Assembly: GCA_007858575.1 (NCBI GenBank)
Contig: CP042279.1
Location: 868,001-932,000, forward strand
Length of the DNA: 64,000 nt
Origin: Streptomyces sp. WAC08241
GTDB lineage: Bacteria > Actinomycetota > Actinomycetes > Streptomycetales > Streptomycetaceae
Reading direction: 5' to 3'
Shown here: positions 52,923 to 63,671 of the stretch, one piece after another
Position numbering within the stretch: position 1 is the first letter of the stretch
Layout of the letters: every line of letters begins with the position of its first letter
Notes under the pieces: generated by a model
What the model was told of the DNA's origin: nothing
What the model saw: the letters and a program-made list of their open reading frames with translations, nothing else
Databases searched by the model: none
Position numbers and translations under genes: made by a program

Positions 52923-53530
52923 GTGTTCACCGGAATCGTCGAAGAGCTGGGCGAGGTCGTCGCCGTCGAGAAGCTGGAGGACGCCTCCCGCTTCCGACTG
53001 CGCGGCCCCTGGTCACGGAAGGCGCCCAGCACGGCGACTCCATCGCCGTCAACGGTGTCTGTCTCACGGTCGTCGAGCACGGCGACGGCGAGTTCACCGC
53101 CGACGTCATGGCCGAGACCCTCAAGCGGTCCGGCCTCGGCGCCCTCGGCGTCGGCTCCCGCGTCAACCTGGAACGGCCCATGGCCGTCGGCGGCCGCCTC
53201 GGCGGCCACATCGTCCAGGGCCACGTCGACGGCACCGGCACCGTCCTCGACCGCACCCCGTCCGAGCACTGGGAGCTGGTCAGGGTCGGCCTCCCCGCCC
53301 ACCTCGCCCGCTACGTCGTCGAGAAGGGCTCGATCACGGTCGACGGCGTCAGCCTCACCGTCGTCGAGGTCGGCGACGACTGGTTCACCGTCAGCCTCAT
53401 CCCCACGACCCTCGACCTGACCACGCTCGGCATCAAGAAGAGCGGCGACCCGGTCAACCTGGAAGTGGACGTCATCGCCAAGTACGTCGAGCGGCTGCTC
53501 GGCCCGAACGCCGGGGAGAACGTCAAGTGA
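52923..53530 (+). CDS. ribE: Riboflavin synthase, alpha subunit
   Basis: Dismutates two lumazines into riboflavin. The two homologous barrels are visible: [12 protein letters not shown], then [15 protein letters not shown] and [20 protein letters not shown]; later [20 protein letters not shown] and [16 protein letters not shown]. About 203 residues after correcting one C near 53011. GTG 52923 is the start, and the stop overlaps the following transporter gene. Confidence 0.95.
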
Positions 53531-54161
53531 ACTGGCTCAACTCCGAGGCGTTCACGGTCCTCGGCCAGCGCATCATCTGGTCCGACATGATCGGCAACGT
53601 CTTCGGGCTCGCCGCCCTCGCGCTCGGCTGGCGCCGCTCCGTCTGGACCTGGCCCGTGCAGTTCCTCGCCGGCCTCGTCCTCTTCACCGCCTTCTACGGC
53701 CACCTCGCCGGCAGCGCGGGCAAGCAGGTCGTCGTCGTGCTCGTGGCGCTCTACGGCTGGTGGCAGTGGCAGCGCGGGAAGGACCAGGAGCGGACGGCCA
53801 CATCACCGTGCGCTTCGCCACCTGGCGCGAGCGCGGCGCCATGGTCGCCGCGGCCGCCGCCGGCACCGTCGCGGTCGCCCTCCTCTTCAAGGCCTTCCCG
53901 ACCCTGTCCTGGGACCCCTGGCCCGACGCCTACATCTTCGTCGGCACCGTCGTCGCCATGTACGCCCAGGCCCGGGGCATGGTCGAGTTCTGGTTCGCCT
54001 GGCTCCTCGTCGACCTGGTCGGCGTCCCGCTGAACTTCGCCAACGGCTACGCCTTCTCCGGCTTCGTCTACGTCGTCTACGGCGCGCTCGTCCTGTGGGG
54101 CATGCGCGACTGGTGGCTCCGCTCCCGCACCGCCCCCGCTCTGGAAGGAGCCCACGCATGA
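53527..54161 (+). CDS. ribM: PnuC-family transporter, probable riboflavin importer RibM
   Basis: About 212 residues with six to seven hydrophobic helices. Family features include [32 protein letters not shown] and [17 protein letters not shown]. PnuC proteins import vitamins by facilitated diffusion; the homologue inside rib operons of Streptomyces and corynebacteria (RibM/PnuX) takes up riboflavin and roseoflavin. Location inside an FMN-riboswitch operon supports this reading over nicotinamide riboside transport. GTG 53527 overlaps ribE, and the stop overlaps ribBA. One base is lost near 53798. Confidence 0.88.
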
Positions 54162-55438
54162 GCACCCTCCCGATCTGGGACGCCGAGGACCTCGCCCTCG
54201 ACCCCGTCGAGCAGGCGATCCGGGACATCGCCGCCGGCCGCCCCGTCGTCGTCGTCGACGACGAGGACCGCGAGAACGAGGGCGACCTCGTCATCGCCGC
54301 CGAGAAGGCCACCCCGAGATCGTCGCCTTCATGATGAGCGAGTGCCGCGGCCTGATCTGCGCCCCCATGGAGGACGAGGAGCTGGAGCGCCTCGAACTCC
54401 CGCAGATGGTCGCGCACAACACCGAGTCGATGCGCACGGCCTTCACCGTCTCCGTCGACGCGTCCCCGCCCACGGCGTCACCACCGGCATCTCCGCCGCC
54501 GACCGCGCCACCACCCTGCGGATGCTGGCGAGCGGACGCCACGAGCCCGCCGACTTCGTCCGCCCCGGCCACGTCTTCCCGCTGCGCGCCAAGCCCGGCG
54601 GCGTCCTCGTCCGCAACGGGCACACCGAGGCCGCCGTCGACCTCGCCCGCCTCGCGGGCCTGCGCCCGGCCGGCGCCATCGTCGAGATCGCGGGCGAGGA
54701 CGGCGTCATGCTGCGCCTGCCCGAGCTCGTCCCCTTCGCCCGCAAGCACGGCCTCACGATCATCTCCATCGAGGACCTGATCGCCTACCGCCGCTCCGCC
54801 GAGCCCACCGTCCGCCGCGAGGCCGAGGTCAGCCTGCCCACCGCGCACGGCGACTTCACCGCGTACGGCTACCGCTCCACCGTCGACGGCGTCGAGCACG
54901 TCGCCCCGTCCACGTCCACGGGTCGGTCGGCGACGGCGAGGACGTCCTCGTCCGGGTCCACTCCGAGTGCCTGACCGGCGACGTCTTCCACTCGCTGCGC
55001 TGCGACTGCGGCCCCCAGCTCCAGGCCTCCATGGACCGGATCACCGAGGCCGGCCGGGGCGTCGTCGTCTACCTGCGCGGTCACGAGGGCCGCGGCATCG
55101 GCCTGCTGTCCAAGCTGCGCGCGTACGAGCTCCAGGAGCGCGGCCGCGACACCCTCGACGCCAACCTGGAGCTCGGGCTGCCCGCCGACGCCCGCGACTA
55201 CGCGGCCGGCGCGCAGATCCTCGTCGACCTCGGCGTCCGCAGCCTGCGCCTGATGACCAACAACCCCGACAAGATCGACGCCCTCACCCGGTACGGCCTC
55301 GTCGTCGAGGGCCGCGAGCCCATGCCGGTCCAGGCGGGCGAGCACAACCTCCGCTACCTGCGCACCAAGCGGGACCGGATGGGCCACGACCTGCCCTGGC
55401 TGGACGGCTCCCCGGCCCCCACCTGCGGCAACCAGTAA
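54158..55438 (+). CDS. ribBA: Bifunctional DHBP synthase / GTP cyclohydrolase II
   Basis: Supplies both riboflavin precursors. The N-terminal DHBP synthase has [20 protein letters not shown] and [13 protein letters not shown]. The C-terminal cyclohydrolase II has [19 protein letters not shown] (zinc cysteines) and [20 protein letters not shown]. About 428 residues. Losses near 54315, 54468 and 54909 break the frame. ATG 54158 overlaps the ribM stop with GGAAGGAG upstream. Confidence 0.95.
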
Positions 55439-55504
55439 CCCCGTACGCATCCACCGGCACCACCAGTACCAGCGGCACCACCGTCACCACCGGCAAGGAG
55501 AAAC

Positions 55505-55990
55505 ATGAGCGGCAAGGGCGCACCCGTCCTCAGCGTGAAGAACTGCGGCGACCTCCGGGTCGCGGTCATCGCTGCCCAGTGGCACGAGAAGATCATGGAC
55601 GGCCTCGTCGACGGCGCCCTGCGCGCCCTGAGCGAACTCGGCATCGACGAGCCGACCCTGCTGCGCGTCCCCGGCAGCTTCGAGCTCCCGGTCGTGGCGA
55701 AGGTCCTCGCCGGGCGCGGCTACGATGCCATCGTGGCGCTCGGCGTCGTCATCCGCGGCGGAACGCCGCACTTCGAGTACGTGTGCCAGGGCGTCACCCA
55801 CGGCCTCACCCAGGTCTCGATCGACACCGGCGTACCCGTCGGATTCGGCGTCCTCACCGTCGACACCGAGGAGCAGGCGCTCGACCGGGCCGGCCTCGAG
55901 GGCTCCTCCGAGGACAAGGGCCACGAGGCCGTCACCGCCGCCGTCGCCACCGCCACCACGCTGCGCACGGTCAGCGAACCCTGGCGCTGA
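55505..55990 (+). CDS. ribH: 6,7-Dimethyl-8-ribityllumazine synthase
   Basis: Condenses the RibBA and RibD products into lumazine. Intact 161-residue protein: [49 protein letters not shown] with the catalytic His, and [23 protein letters not shown] 55505 has AAGGAG eight bases upstream. Last biosynthetic gene of the rib operon. Confidence 0.97.
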   Translation: MSGKGAPVLSVKNCGDLRVAVIAAQWHEKIMDGLVDGALRALSELGIDEPTLLRVPGSFELPVVAKVLAGRGYDAIVALGVVIRGGTPHFEYVCQGVTHGLTQVSIDTGVPVGFGVLTVDTEEQALDRAGLEGSSEDKGHEAVTAAVATATTLRTVSEPWR

Positions 55991-56025
55991 GTGGCGCATT
56001 CGTACCCCGTACTCTTAGGACCATC

Positions 56026-56306
56026 ATGGCGAACGGAACCCGTAAAGCTTCGAAGAGCTCTTCGCCGAGCTCAAGCTCAAGGCCGAGACCGGCGACCCGG
56101 CCACCTCCCGCACCGCGGAACTGGTGGACAAGGGCGTCCATGCCATCGGCAAGAAGGTCGTCGAGGAGGCCGCCGAGGTCTGGATGGCCGCCGAGTACGA
56201 GGGCAAGGAAGCCGCCGCCGAGGAGATCTCGCAGCTCCTGTACCACGTCCAGGTGATGATGGTCGCCCGCGGGATCTCGCTCGACGACGTCTACGCCCAC
56301 CTCTGA
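56026..56306 (+). CDS. hisE: Phosphoribosyl-ATP pyrophosphatase
   Basis: Second step of histidine synthesis. About 93 residues: [20 protein letters not shown], then [20 protein letters not shown] with metal-binding Glu residues, and [12 protein letters not shown]. One T is lost near 56051 in a TTT run. ATG 56026 follows the ribH stop by 35 bases and may be on the same transcript. hisG follows. Confidence 0.93.
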
Positions 56307-56355
56307 GCCGCACCCGCCCCCGCACCACAACTCCCCAGGCAAAGGAAGCCGTCCC

Positions 56356-57203
56356 ATGCTGCGCATCGCCGTCCCCAACAAGGGTTCCTCTCCGGACCTG
56401 CGTCGGCCATGCTCCATGAGGCCGGCTACCGCCAGCGCAAGGAGTCCAAGGAACTGGTGGTCATCGACCCCGACAACGAGGTCGAGTTCTTCTACCTGCG
56501 CCCGAAGGACATCGCGATCTACGTCGCCTCCGGGAAGCTGGACATCGGCATCACCGGCCGCGACCTGCTCCTGGACTCCGGCGCCAGCGCCGAGGAGATC
56601 CTCGCGCTGAACTTCGGCCGCTCCACCTTCCGGTACGCCACCCGGCCGGGCACCGCGAAGGGCCCCGAGGACTTCGGCGGCATGACGATCGCCACCTCCT
56701 ACGAGGGCATCGTCGCCAAGCACCTCGCCGATCAGGGCATCGACGCCTCCGTCGTGCACCTGGACGGCGCGGTCGAGACCGCGATCCAGCTCGGCGTCGC
56801 CCAGGTCATCGCGGACGTCGTGGAGACCGGCACCAGCCTGCGCAACGCCGGCCTGGAGGTCATCGGCGAGCCGATCCTCACCTCCGAGGCCGTCGTCGTC
56901 CGCCGCCAGGGCGCCACGGACGACCACCCGCAGGTCCAGCAGTTCCTGCGCCGCCTCCAGGGCGTCCTCGTCGCCCGCTCGTACGTGATGATGGACTACG
57001 ACTGCCGCGCCGAGCACCTGGAGCAGGCCGTCGCCCTCACCCCCGGCCTGGAGTCGCCGACCGTCTCCCCGCTGCACAACGAGGGCTGGGTCGCCGTCCG
57101 CGCGATGGTCCCCGCCAAGGACGCGCAGCGGATCATGGACGACCTGTACGAGCTGGGCGCCCGCGCCATCCTCACCACCGCGATCCACGCCTGCCGCCTC
57201 TGA
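56356..57203 (+). CDS. hisG: ATP phosphoribosyltransferase (long form)
   Basis: First, feedback-inhibited step of histidine synthesis. LRIAVPNKGSL opens the protein, with AIYVASGKLDIGITGRDLLL, TSYEGIVAKHLADQG and ADVVETGTSLRNAGL (PRPP site). The C-terminal domain that binds histidine (NEGWVAVRAMVPAKDAQRIM) is present, so this is the long, hexameric type. About 283 residues. Losses lie near 56390 and 56403. The pair hisE-hisG is separate from the other his genes. Confidence 0.95.
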
Positions 57204-57221
57204 CGGCCGGGCCCCGCGTCC

Positions 57222-57270
57222 CACCAGGCACCACCCGGGTGTCACCAGGCACCACCAGGCACCGAGGAAC
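57222..57270. repeat. Short CACCAGGCACCA direct repeats
   Basis: CACCAGGCACCA-like units occur three to four times between hisG and the next gene. Probably slippage-derived. Confidence 0.5.
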
Positions 57271-57274
57271 CCGC

Positions 57275-57726
57275 ATGTCCGAGCCCACGACGCCCGCCCT
57301 CCCGGTCACCTTCCGCCCCGGCCGCACCCGGGCCGTCCTGCTGACCGTGGGGATCGCGATGTTCGCCACCGTCACCCTGGTGGCGATGATGCTGGAGAAG
57401 CTGGGACCGGGGAGCGCGCCAGCTTCGTCCTCACGGCCGCGCTCTTCCTCGGGGTCCTCGTCCTGCTGAGCCGCCCCAAGGTCGTCGCCGACGACGAGGG
57501 CGTCACGGTCGTCAACATCACCCGGACCCGCCGGCTCGCCTGGGCGGAGATCCTCCGCGTCAACCTCCGCTCCGGCGACCCGTGGGTCTTCCTGGACCTG
57601 AGCGACGGCACCAGCCTGCCCGCGCTCGGCATCCAGCCCGGCATCGCCAGGGAGGCCGCCGTCCGGGACGCCCGCGCCCTGCGGGCCCTGGCCGAGAGCC
57701 GGGGAACGGGCACGGAGGGCCCCTGA
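57275..57726 (+). CDS. PH-domain-like membrane protein
   Basis: About 151 residues. Two hydrophobic helices (AVLLTVGIAMFATVTLVAMM and SFVLTAALFLGVLVLL) precede a small beta domain (KVVADDEGVTVVNITRTRRL, AWAEILRVNL). This two-helix plus bacterial-PH arrangement is common in actinobacterial membrane proteins; function unknown. One G is lost near 57412. ATG 57275 follows hisG in the same direction. Confidence 0.8.
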
Positions 57727-57828
57727 CCCCCAGGGGCCGCATCGGGTGAAGTGCCCGGGAGAACCCCGGTCCGTCCCCCATCCGGAGCCGACCCCCTGCC
57801 CCTCGGGGGCATCGGCGTGACTACTCTG

Positions 57829-57886
57829 GAGGCGGTGGTGCCCGGCGCACCACCGCCTCGCCTGTGCAGGGCCGCCACAGCGGCCC
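57829..57886 (+). other. Two tight hairpins before the CNNM gene pair
   Basis: GAGGCGGTGGTG (57829-57840) pairs perfectly with 57848-57859. GGGCCGC (57869-57875) pairs with GCGGCCC (57880-57886). They lie in the 255-base gap upstream of the CNNM genes. They could be a terminator of the his/PH unit or a structured leader; the sequence matches no riboswitch class I know. Confidence 0.5.
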
Positions 57887-57981
57887 GCGAGGCCACCCCT
57901 TCGACCCGAGGAGTGACTCCCTCCAGCAATGGACGGATCGTCCGGTAGTACCCGCGCCGCCCCCTCCCAGGAGGCGGCGGC

Positions 57982-59468
57982 ATGATCATCTCCCTTCTGC
58001 TGCTCGCCGCGGCCTTCCTCCCGATCCTCGCCAACGGCTTCTTCGTGGCCGCCGAGTTCGGCCTCGTGACCGTCGAGCGGGCCGAGGCCGAGCGGGCCGC
58101 GGCCACCGGCGACCGGCGCGCCCGCGCCGTCGTCACCACGCTGCGCGAGCTGTCCTTCCAGCTCTCCGGCACCCAGCTCGGCATCACCCTCACCTCGCTC
58201 GTCGTCGGCATGCTCGCCGAGCCCGCGCTCGCCGGGCTGTTGCACGGGCCGCTCACCGCGACCGGACTGCCCGAAGGGGCCGTCTCCGGGGTGTCGGTGG
58301 TGATCGGGATGCTGCTCGCCTCCGCCGTCCAGATGGTGGTCGGCGAGCTGGTGCCCAAGAACTGGGCGGTCTCCCGGCCGCTCCAGGTGGCCCGTTTCGT
58401 CGCCACCCCGCAGCGCCGCTTCTCCGCCCTCTTCCGGCCGGTGATCGCCCTGCTCAACCGGGTCGCCAACCGGCTCGTCCGGCTCCTGGGCGTCGAGCCC
58501 ACCGAGGAGCTGGACTCGGTCCGCACCCCCGGCGAGCTGGTCTCCCTGGCCCGCCACTCGGCCCTGGCCGGCGCCCTCGAACAGGACACCGCCGACCTCT
58601 TCGTACGGACTCCTGTCCCTCGGCGGCCTCACCGCCGAGCGGGTCATGACCCCGCGCGTGAAGGTCAGCGCCTCCAGTGGGACGCCACCGCGGCCGACGT
58701 CCTCAACCTCACCCGGGCCACCGGCCTCTCGCGCTTCCCGGTCTACCGCGACCGGATCGACGAGGTCGTCGGCATGGTCCACCTCAAGGACGCGCTCGCC
58801 GTCGCCCCGCACGCCCGGCTGCGCACCCCCGTCGGCCGGATCGCGGTCCCGCCGCTCCTCGTCCCCGAGTCGCTGCCCGCCCAGGCCCTCCTGGAGCGGC
58901 TGCGCCGGGAGCAGCCGATCGCGGTGGTCGTCGACGAGTACGGCGGCACCGCCGGCGTCGTCACCCTGGAGGACATCGTCGAGGAGCTCGTCGGCGAGGT
59001 CCGCGACGAGCACGACACGGCGGCCGACGGACGGCCCGAGCTGGTCGCCGCCCCCGCCGAGGACGGCCGCCCCGCCTGGGACGCCGACGGCTCCTGCCGG
59101 GTCCACACCCTGCGCCGGATGGGCCTCGACGTGCCCGACGGACCGTACGAGACCGTCGCCGGGCTCGTCGCCGACCTCCTCGGACGCATCCCCACCGCCG
59201 GGGACCGGGTCGAACTGCCCGGCTGGCACCTCTCGGTCCGTTGGTCGACCGCTACCGCGCCGAGCACGTCCGGATCGTCCGGACGGATGCGGATGCGGAA
59301 GCGGGTGCGGACGCGGTTCTGGCTCCGGTTCCGGACGCGGCTTCGGGTTCCGCTTCGCACCACGCTCCGGACCGGGCCCCGGCTCCGGGCTCGGGTTCCG
59401 GTGCGGACCCGGCTCCGGTCCCGGCGGCCTCCTCCGCCGGGCCGCTGGTCGCGGAGGGTGCCCGATGA
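57982..59468 (+). CDS. CNNM/CBS-domain membrane protein (HlyC/CorC-type), first copy
   Basis: About 496 residues. An N-terminal CNNM membrane domain (ANGFFVAAEFGLVTVERAEA, GITLTSLVVGMLAEPAL, VVGELVPKNWAVSRP) is followed by two CBS motifs (VMTPRVKVSAL, LSRFPVYRDRIDEVVGMVHL) and a CorC_HlyC domain (VVVDEYGGTAGVVTLEDIVE). Family members are linked to magnesium or cobalt efflux. The tail is Ala/Pro/Gly-rich. Breaks lie near 58614, 58672 and 59240. The stop overlaps the second copy (ATGA). Confidence 0.9.
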
Positions 59469-60612
59469 GCACGCTCCAACTCCTCTTCGCCCTCCTCCTG
59501 GTCCTCGCCAACGGCTTCTTCGTCGGGGCCGAGTTCGCGCTCGTCTCCGTCCGGCGCAGCCAGATCGAGCTGCTCGGCGGCGCCCGGGCCAAGCAGGTCC
59601 TGTACGGCCTGGAGAACCTGCCGCGGATGATGGCGGCCGCGCAGTTCGGCATCACGATCTGCTCGCTGACGCTCGGCGCCGTCGCCGAGCCGACCGTGGC
59701 CCACCTCCTCGAACCCGTCTTCCACGCGGTCGGGGTCCCCGAGGGCCTGATCCATCCGCTCGGCTACGTCATCGCCCTGGCCGCCGTCGTCTTCCTCCAC
59801 CTCGTCATCGGCGAGATGGTGCCGAAGAACCTGGCGATGGCCGCGCCCGAACGGACCGCGCTGTGGCTGGCCCCGGCCCTCGTCGGCTTCGCCCGGCTCT
59901 GCCGTCCCGTGACGACCGCCCTGGGCGCCTGCGCCCGGCTGGTCCTGCGGGCGTTCGGGGTCGAGCCGAAGGACGAGGTGGAGGCCGTCTTCACCAGCGC
60001 CCAACTGGGCCGTCTCGTCGAGGACGCCGGACAGGCCGGCCTGCTCGACCCGGCCGAGCAGGAGCGCCTGGAGGACGCGCTCGAACTGGGCTCCCGCCCG
60101 GTGACGGACGTCCTCATCCCCTCCGCCACCCTGGTCACGGTCCCGCCGTCCGCCACCCCGCGCGAGATCGAGGAGCTGACCGTGCGGACTGGGTACTCCC
60201 GCTTCCCGGTCCGCGCCGAGATGGGCGCCGCCTTCACGGGCTTCGTGCACGTGAAGGACGTCCTGGACCTGGACGAGCGGGAGCGGGCGGTGCCGCAGCG
60301 GCTGTGGCGGCCGATGGCGACGCTCCGGGCGGAACTGCCGCTCGACGACGCCCTCACCGTCATGCGCCGCGCCGCGACCCATCTGGCCCAGGTCGCGGAC
60401 GGCTCGGGACGGGTGCTCGGGCTCGTCGCCCTGGAGGACGTCCTGGAGACGCTGGTGGGCGAGGTCCGTGACCCCGCCCACCGGTGCGCCCCCGGACCGC
60501 CACGGTCACGATCCCGGTCACGGCACCGGGCGCGGCCCCGGCTCCGGCACCGGACGCGGATCCGGCCCCGGTGCCGGGCGCGTCCTCGTCCCCGGCTCCC
60601 GCGCGGAGCTAG
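59465..60612 (+). CDS. CNNM/CBS-domain membrane protein, second copy
   Basis: About 382 residues, paralogous to the preceding gene: ANGFFVGAEFALVSVRRSQI, FGITICSLTLGAVAEPTV, HLVIGEMVPKNLAMAAPE, VLIPSATLVTV, YSRFPVRAEMGAAFTGFVHV. It lacks the long C-terminal transporter-associated domain and ends soon after LVALEDVLETLVGEVRD with an Ala/Pro tail (after a frame shift near 60485) at TAG 60610-60612. Overlapping starts and stops suggest the two proteins work together, perhaps as a heterodimer. Confidence 0.88.
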
Positions 60613-60621
60613 TACGGCCGG

Positions 60622-62526
60622 CTAGTACGAGGGCGGTTCTGCTGCGGGCCGCGGTCGACCGGACCGCGGCCCGACAGGACCTCCCCGTACGCCTGCATGA
60701 GGTCCGCGAGCCGGAGGATCGCGAGGTCCTCCCGGGTCGGGCTGCCCGGGTAGCCGGAGAGCCGCAGGTCCCGGTAGGCGCAGGACTTCTCGTACAGGGT
60801 GCGCAGGAAGCGCCCGTTGCCCAGCTCGTCGATCCAGCTCCTGCTCGACGACGTGCCCGCTGATCGAGCGCAGCTCGTCGCGGGCCTCGTCGTCCCAGTC
60901 GTCCCCGTTGGCCGCCGCGAGGACCTCGCCGATGGCGGTGAGTTCGAGCGGCCGGTACGACGGGAAGTCCACCCGGGTGGTGAACCGGGAGGACAGGCCG
61001 GGGTTGGTGGAGAGCAGCCGGTCCATCCCCTCGGGGTAGCCGGCCAGGATGACCACCAGGTGGTCGCGGTTGTCCTCGGCCCGTTTCAGGAGCACCTGGA
61101 GCGCCTCGTCGCCGTACGCGTCGCCCTTGCTGTAGCCGGTGTTCGAGAGCGCGTAGGCCTCGTCCACGAAGAGCACCCCGCCGACCGCCGAGTCGATCAG
61201 CTCGTTGGCCTTGACCGCCGTCTGGCCCAGGAACTCGCCGACCAGATCGGCCCGCTGGGCCTCCACGAGGTGGTCGCCGCCGAGCAGCCCGAGGGCGTAG
61301 AAGACCCGGCCCAGGATCCGGGCGACCGTGGTCTTCCCGGTGCCGGAGGGCCGGAGAAGACGAAGTGCCGCTTCGGCGGCTGGACCGGCAGCCCCGGTCG
61401 GCCCGGAGCCGCGCCATCTCCAGTTGCGCCGAGAGCGCCTTGACCTGGCGCTTCACCGGTTCGAGCCCGACCATGCCCTCCAGCTCGGCGAGCGCCTCCG
61501 CGAGCAGGGCCGGATCGGTGGGCCCGGCCGGGAAGCGCGGCGGCTCCGGCTGCCGGGGACCCGGGCCTTGTGCCGTACGGCCTCCGGCGGCGCGGCCGGC
61601 GGCACCGGATCGGGCGCGAGCAGCAGCCCGTCGCCGAGCCCGCCGGCGTCGGGCTCGGCGCCCGGCACGGTGTCCGCCGCGTCCTGGCCGAGACCGCCGC
61701 CGACTGTGCCCAGGGCGACCGTCGCGAGCCCGGCCGGGTCCTCCAGGCCGTCGTACCCCTCGAAGCCGTCGTACGCGGTGATCGCCGCGAGCCGCGCCGC
61801 CGTGTCCATGAACGCCGGGTCGATCCGGTGCACGGCCCGGTAGAGCGGCAGGGCGGCGGCGCTGCGGCCGGTGCCTCGTGGGCGCGGGCCAGCCAGTACC
61901 GCAGCTCCTTGCGCTGCGGCTGCTCGCTGCGGCACCGCATTAGGGAGGCCGAGAGCAGCGGCTCGGCCTGGCCGTACATCTCCAGGCGCACCCGGGCCAT
62001 GCCGCCGAAGAGCCCGGCCTCGATGCCGAGCAGCGGGTCGTCGACCAGGGGCTCGGTGAGCCGGACGAGCTGGTCCCAGTCCTTGACGAGATAGGCCCGG
62101 CAGGCGTGCAGGAAGCGCACCTGGGGGTCGGTGTCGACCGGGGGAGCCCCGCGAGGGCCCGGTCCAGCTCGGGCACGTGGCGCCCGTCGAGCCAGTGGGA
62201 GGCGTGCGCGAGCAGCAGGTCGCGCGGGCTCTCCAGGACCGGCTGCACCCACCAGCCGAGCCAGTACCAGGAGTTCAGGGTGCGCCGGTAGCGGGTCCGC
62301 TGCTCGCCGAAGCGCTCGCGGTGGCGGTACATGCGCAGCAGCGCGGTCGTGGTGTCGACCCGGAGCGCGTGCAGCCCGAGCCAGGCGTCCGCCATCCCGG
62401 GATCGGTCCGCACCGCCGCCCGGAACTCGTCCTCCGCCTGCGGATAGGCGCCCATCGTGTAGGCGTCGACTCCGCGCAGCCAGGCGAGCTCGGCCGGGGC
62501 TGCGAGCCCTGTGTGCCGATGTCCAT
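60622..62526 (-). CDS. TPR plus CbxX/CfxQ-type AAA+ ATPase (EccA-like)
   Basis: About 640 residues. The N-terminal half is TPR-like helical (WLRGVDAYTMGAYPQAEDEF, LNSWYWLGWWVQPVLESPRD, ELRYWLARAHEGTGRSAAAL). The C-terminal half is a CbxX-type AAA+ module: a P-loop SGPSGTGKTTVARILGRVFY after frame correction, Walker B GGVLFVDEAYALS, LVVILAGYPEGMDRLL and the Arg-finger region GLSSRFTTRVDFPSY. The layout matches type VII secretion EccA, but no other secretion gene is visible. ATG 62526 follows GGGGGA. Indels near 62505, 62145, 61870, 61560, 61393, 61350 and 60838. Confidence 0.87.
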
Positions 62527-62714
62527 CGGGTCCCCCACAACCGTCATCGCATGGACGGGATTTGACCGCACCTGCGGGCATCGTACCTGCGCAGGGGTGG
62601 CCGCTTAAGGAGAAGGACATGATCCGGAAGCGGTGACCCTGGGTGAGCGTCAGGGGACGCAGAGGGCTCCGGAGAGGGTCCGAAGAGGGTCCGAAAAGGG
62701 ACTCCGGGGCAGAA

Positions 62715-62750
62715 CGAAGCCCCCGATCACGGGGAACAACCGGGGCTTCG
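62715..62750 (-). terminator. Terminator downstream of the kinase gene
   Basis: CGAAGCCCC (62715-62723) pairs with GGGGCTTCG (62742-62750). It lies in the 383-base gap between the two minus-strand genes, which otherwise shows only short GAGGGTCCGA direct repeats near 62673-62695 and no gene. Confidence 0.65.
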
Positions 62751-62909
62751 CGTCCGCGGCGGCTCCGAAAAGCCGCACATTCAGAACGTAAGACCTGTAC
62801 GCCCGCTGGGTCAAGCGGAGTTGGGGCACTTGCGCAAGCGGAGCCGGAGCCCCTCAGTTCACGGACAGAAAGCCGTCACGATGAGTGATTATCTGGTCCG
62901 CGCCCGCTG

Positions 62910-63479
62910 TCACACGGGGCCCGGGAAGCCACTGTACCCCTCCTGGCACTCCCGTACCAGGGTGTCGGCGAAGGGCCGGGAGGGGTCCTCGGAGAAATGG
63001 CGAGTCTCCGCCACGGTCCAGCCGTCCCAGAACGCGGCCTGCTCCGCGCCGTCCCGCCGCCTGCCCCGTTCCCAGGACTCCCGCGCGCCGCGCTCCATCC
63101 ACAGCAGGCGCGCCAGGAAGGGCCGCACCGCCCGCCGGCCCGCGCCGACGCCCTCGACGAGGACCACCGGCGCCGGGGGCAGCGCGCGGCTCCCCGAAGC
63201 GCCGCAGTCGCCAGTCGTACGGACGGTACGACGCGGACGCGCCCCGCGCGAGGGGCTCCAGGACCTGCTCCCGCAGCCGGCCGGTCCACGCGAAGAGCTC
63301 CTCGTGGGTGGCGAGGTCGTCGAGGTGGAGGACGGGGCGTCGCCCAGGGCGGCGGAGAGGCGGGCCGCGAGGGTCGACTTGCCGGAGCCCGCGTGGCCGT
63401 CGACCGCGACTAGCCGGACCGGCCCGCAGGAGGGCGGGAGCCGGAGCAGCGCGCGGGCGGCGCGGTCGAGGTCGTCCAT
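62910..63479 (-). CDS. P-loop kinase of the uridine kinase-like family
   Basis: About 190 residues. The P-loop is VAVDGHAGSGKSTLAARLSA. VLVEGVGAGRRAVRPFLARL and MERGARESWERGRRRDGAEQ follow, then FADTLVRECQEGYSGFPGP. It resembles small uridine kinase-like NMP kinases of actinobacteria; the substrate is not known. ATG 63479 is the start. Losses lie near 63190 and 63343. Confidence 0.8.
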   Translation of the reverse strand: MDDLDRAARALLRLPPSCGPVRLVAVDGHAGSGKSTLAARLSAALGDAPSSTSTTSPPTRSSSRGPAGCGSRSWSPSRGARPRRTVRTTGDCGASGSRALPPAPVVLVEGVGAGRRAVRPFLARLLWMERGARESWERGRRRDGAEQAAFWDGWTVAETRHFSEDPSRPFADTLVRECQEGYSGFPGPV

Positions 63480-63543
63480 GGGCCCCAGAGTAGGGGAGCG
63501 GGGACCGCCGCAGGTCAGGGAGGTACCGCCGTCAGTGGACGAG

Positions 63544-63555
63544 ACCAATATTGGT
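63544..63555. promoter_or_regulatory. Perfect AT-rich palindrome ACCAATATTGGT
   Basis: A 12-base perfect palindrome, unusually AT-rich for this DNA, 65 bases upstream of the kinase gene and about 280 bases before the exported-protein gene. Probable operator of an unidentified regulator. Confidence 0.4.
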
Positions 63556-63671
63556 ACGGCGACGCGGGGCGAAGTGCTGGCGGAGGCCCGCCGGGAGCCG
63601 GGATAGTGGGCCCGCGCGACCCGTCCGCACGCCCGTGGTTCCGGGGCGGGCGCGGACGAGGTCCGGAGTTC

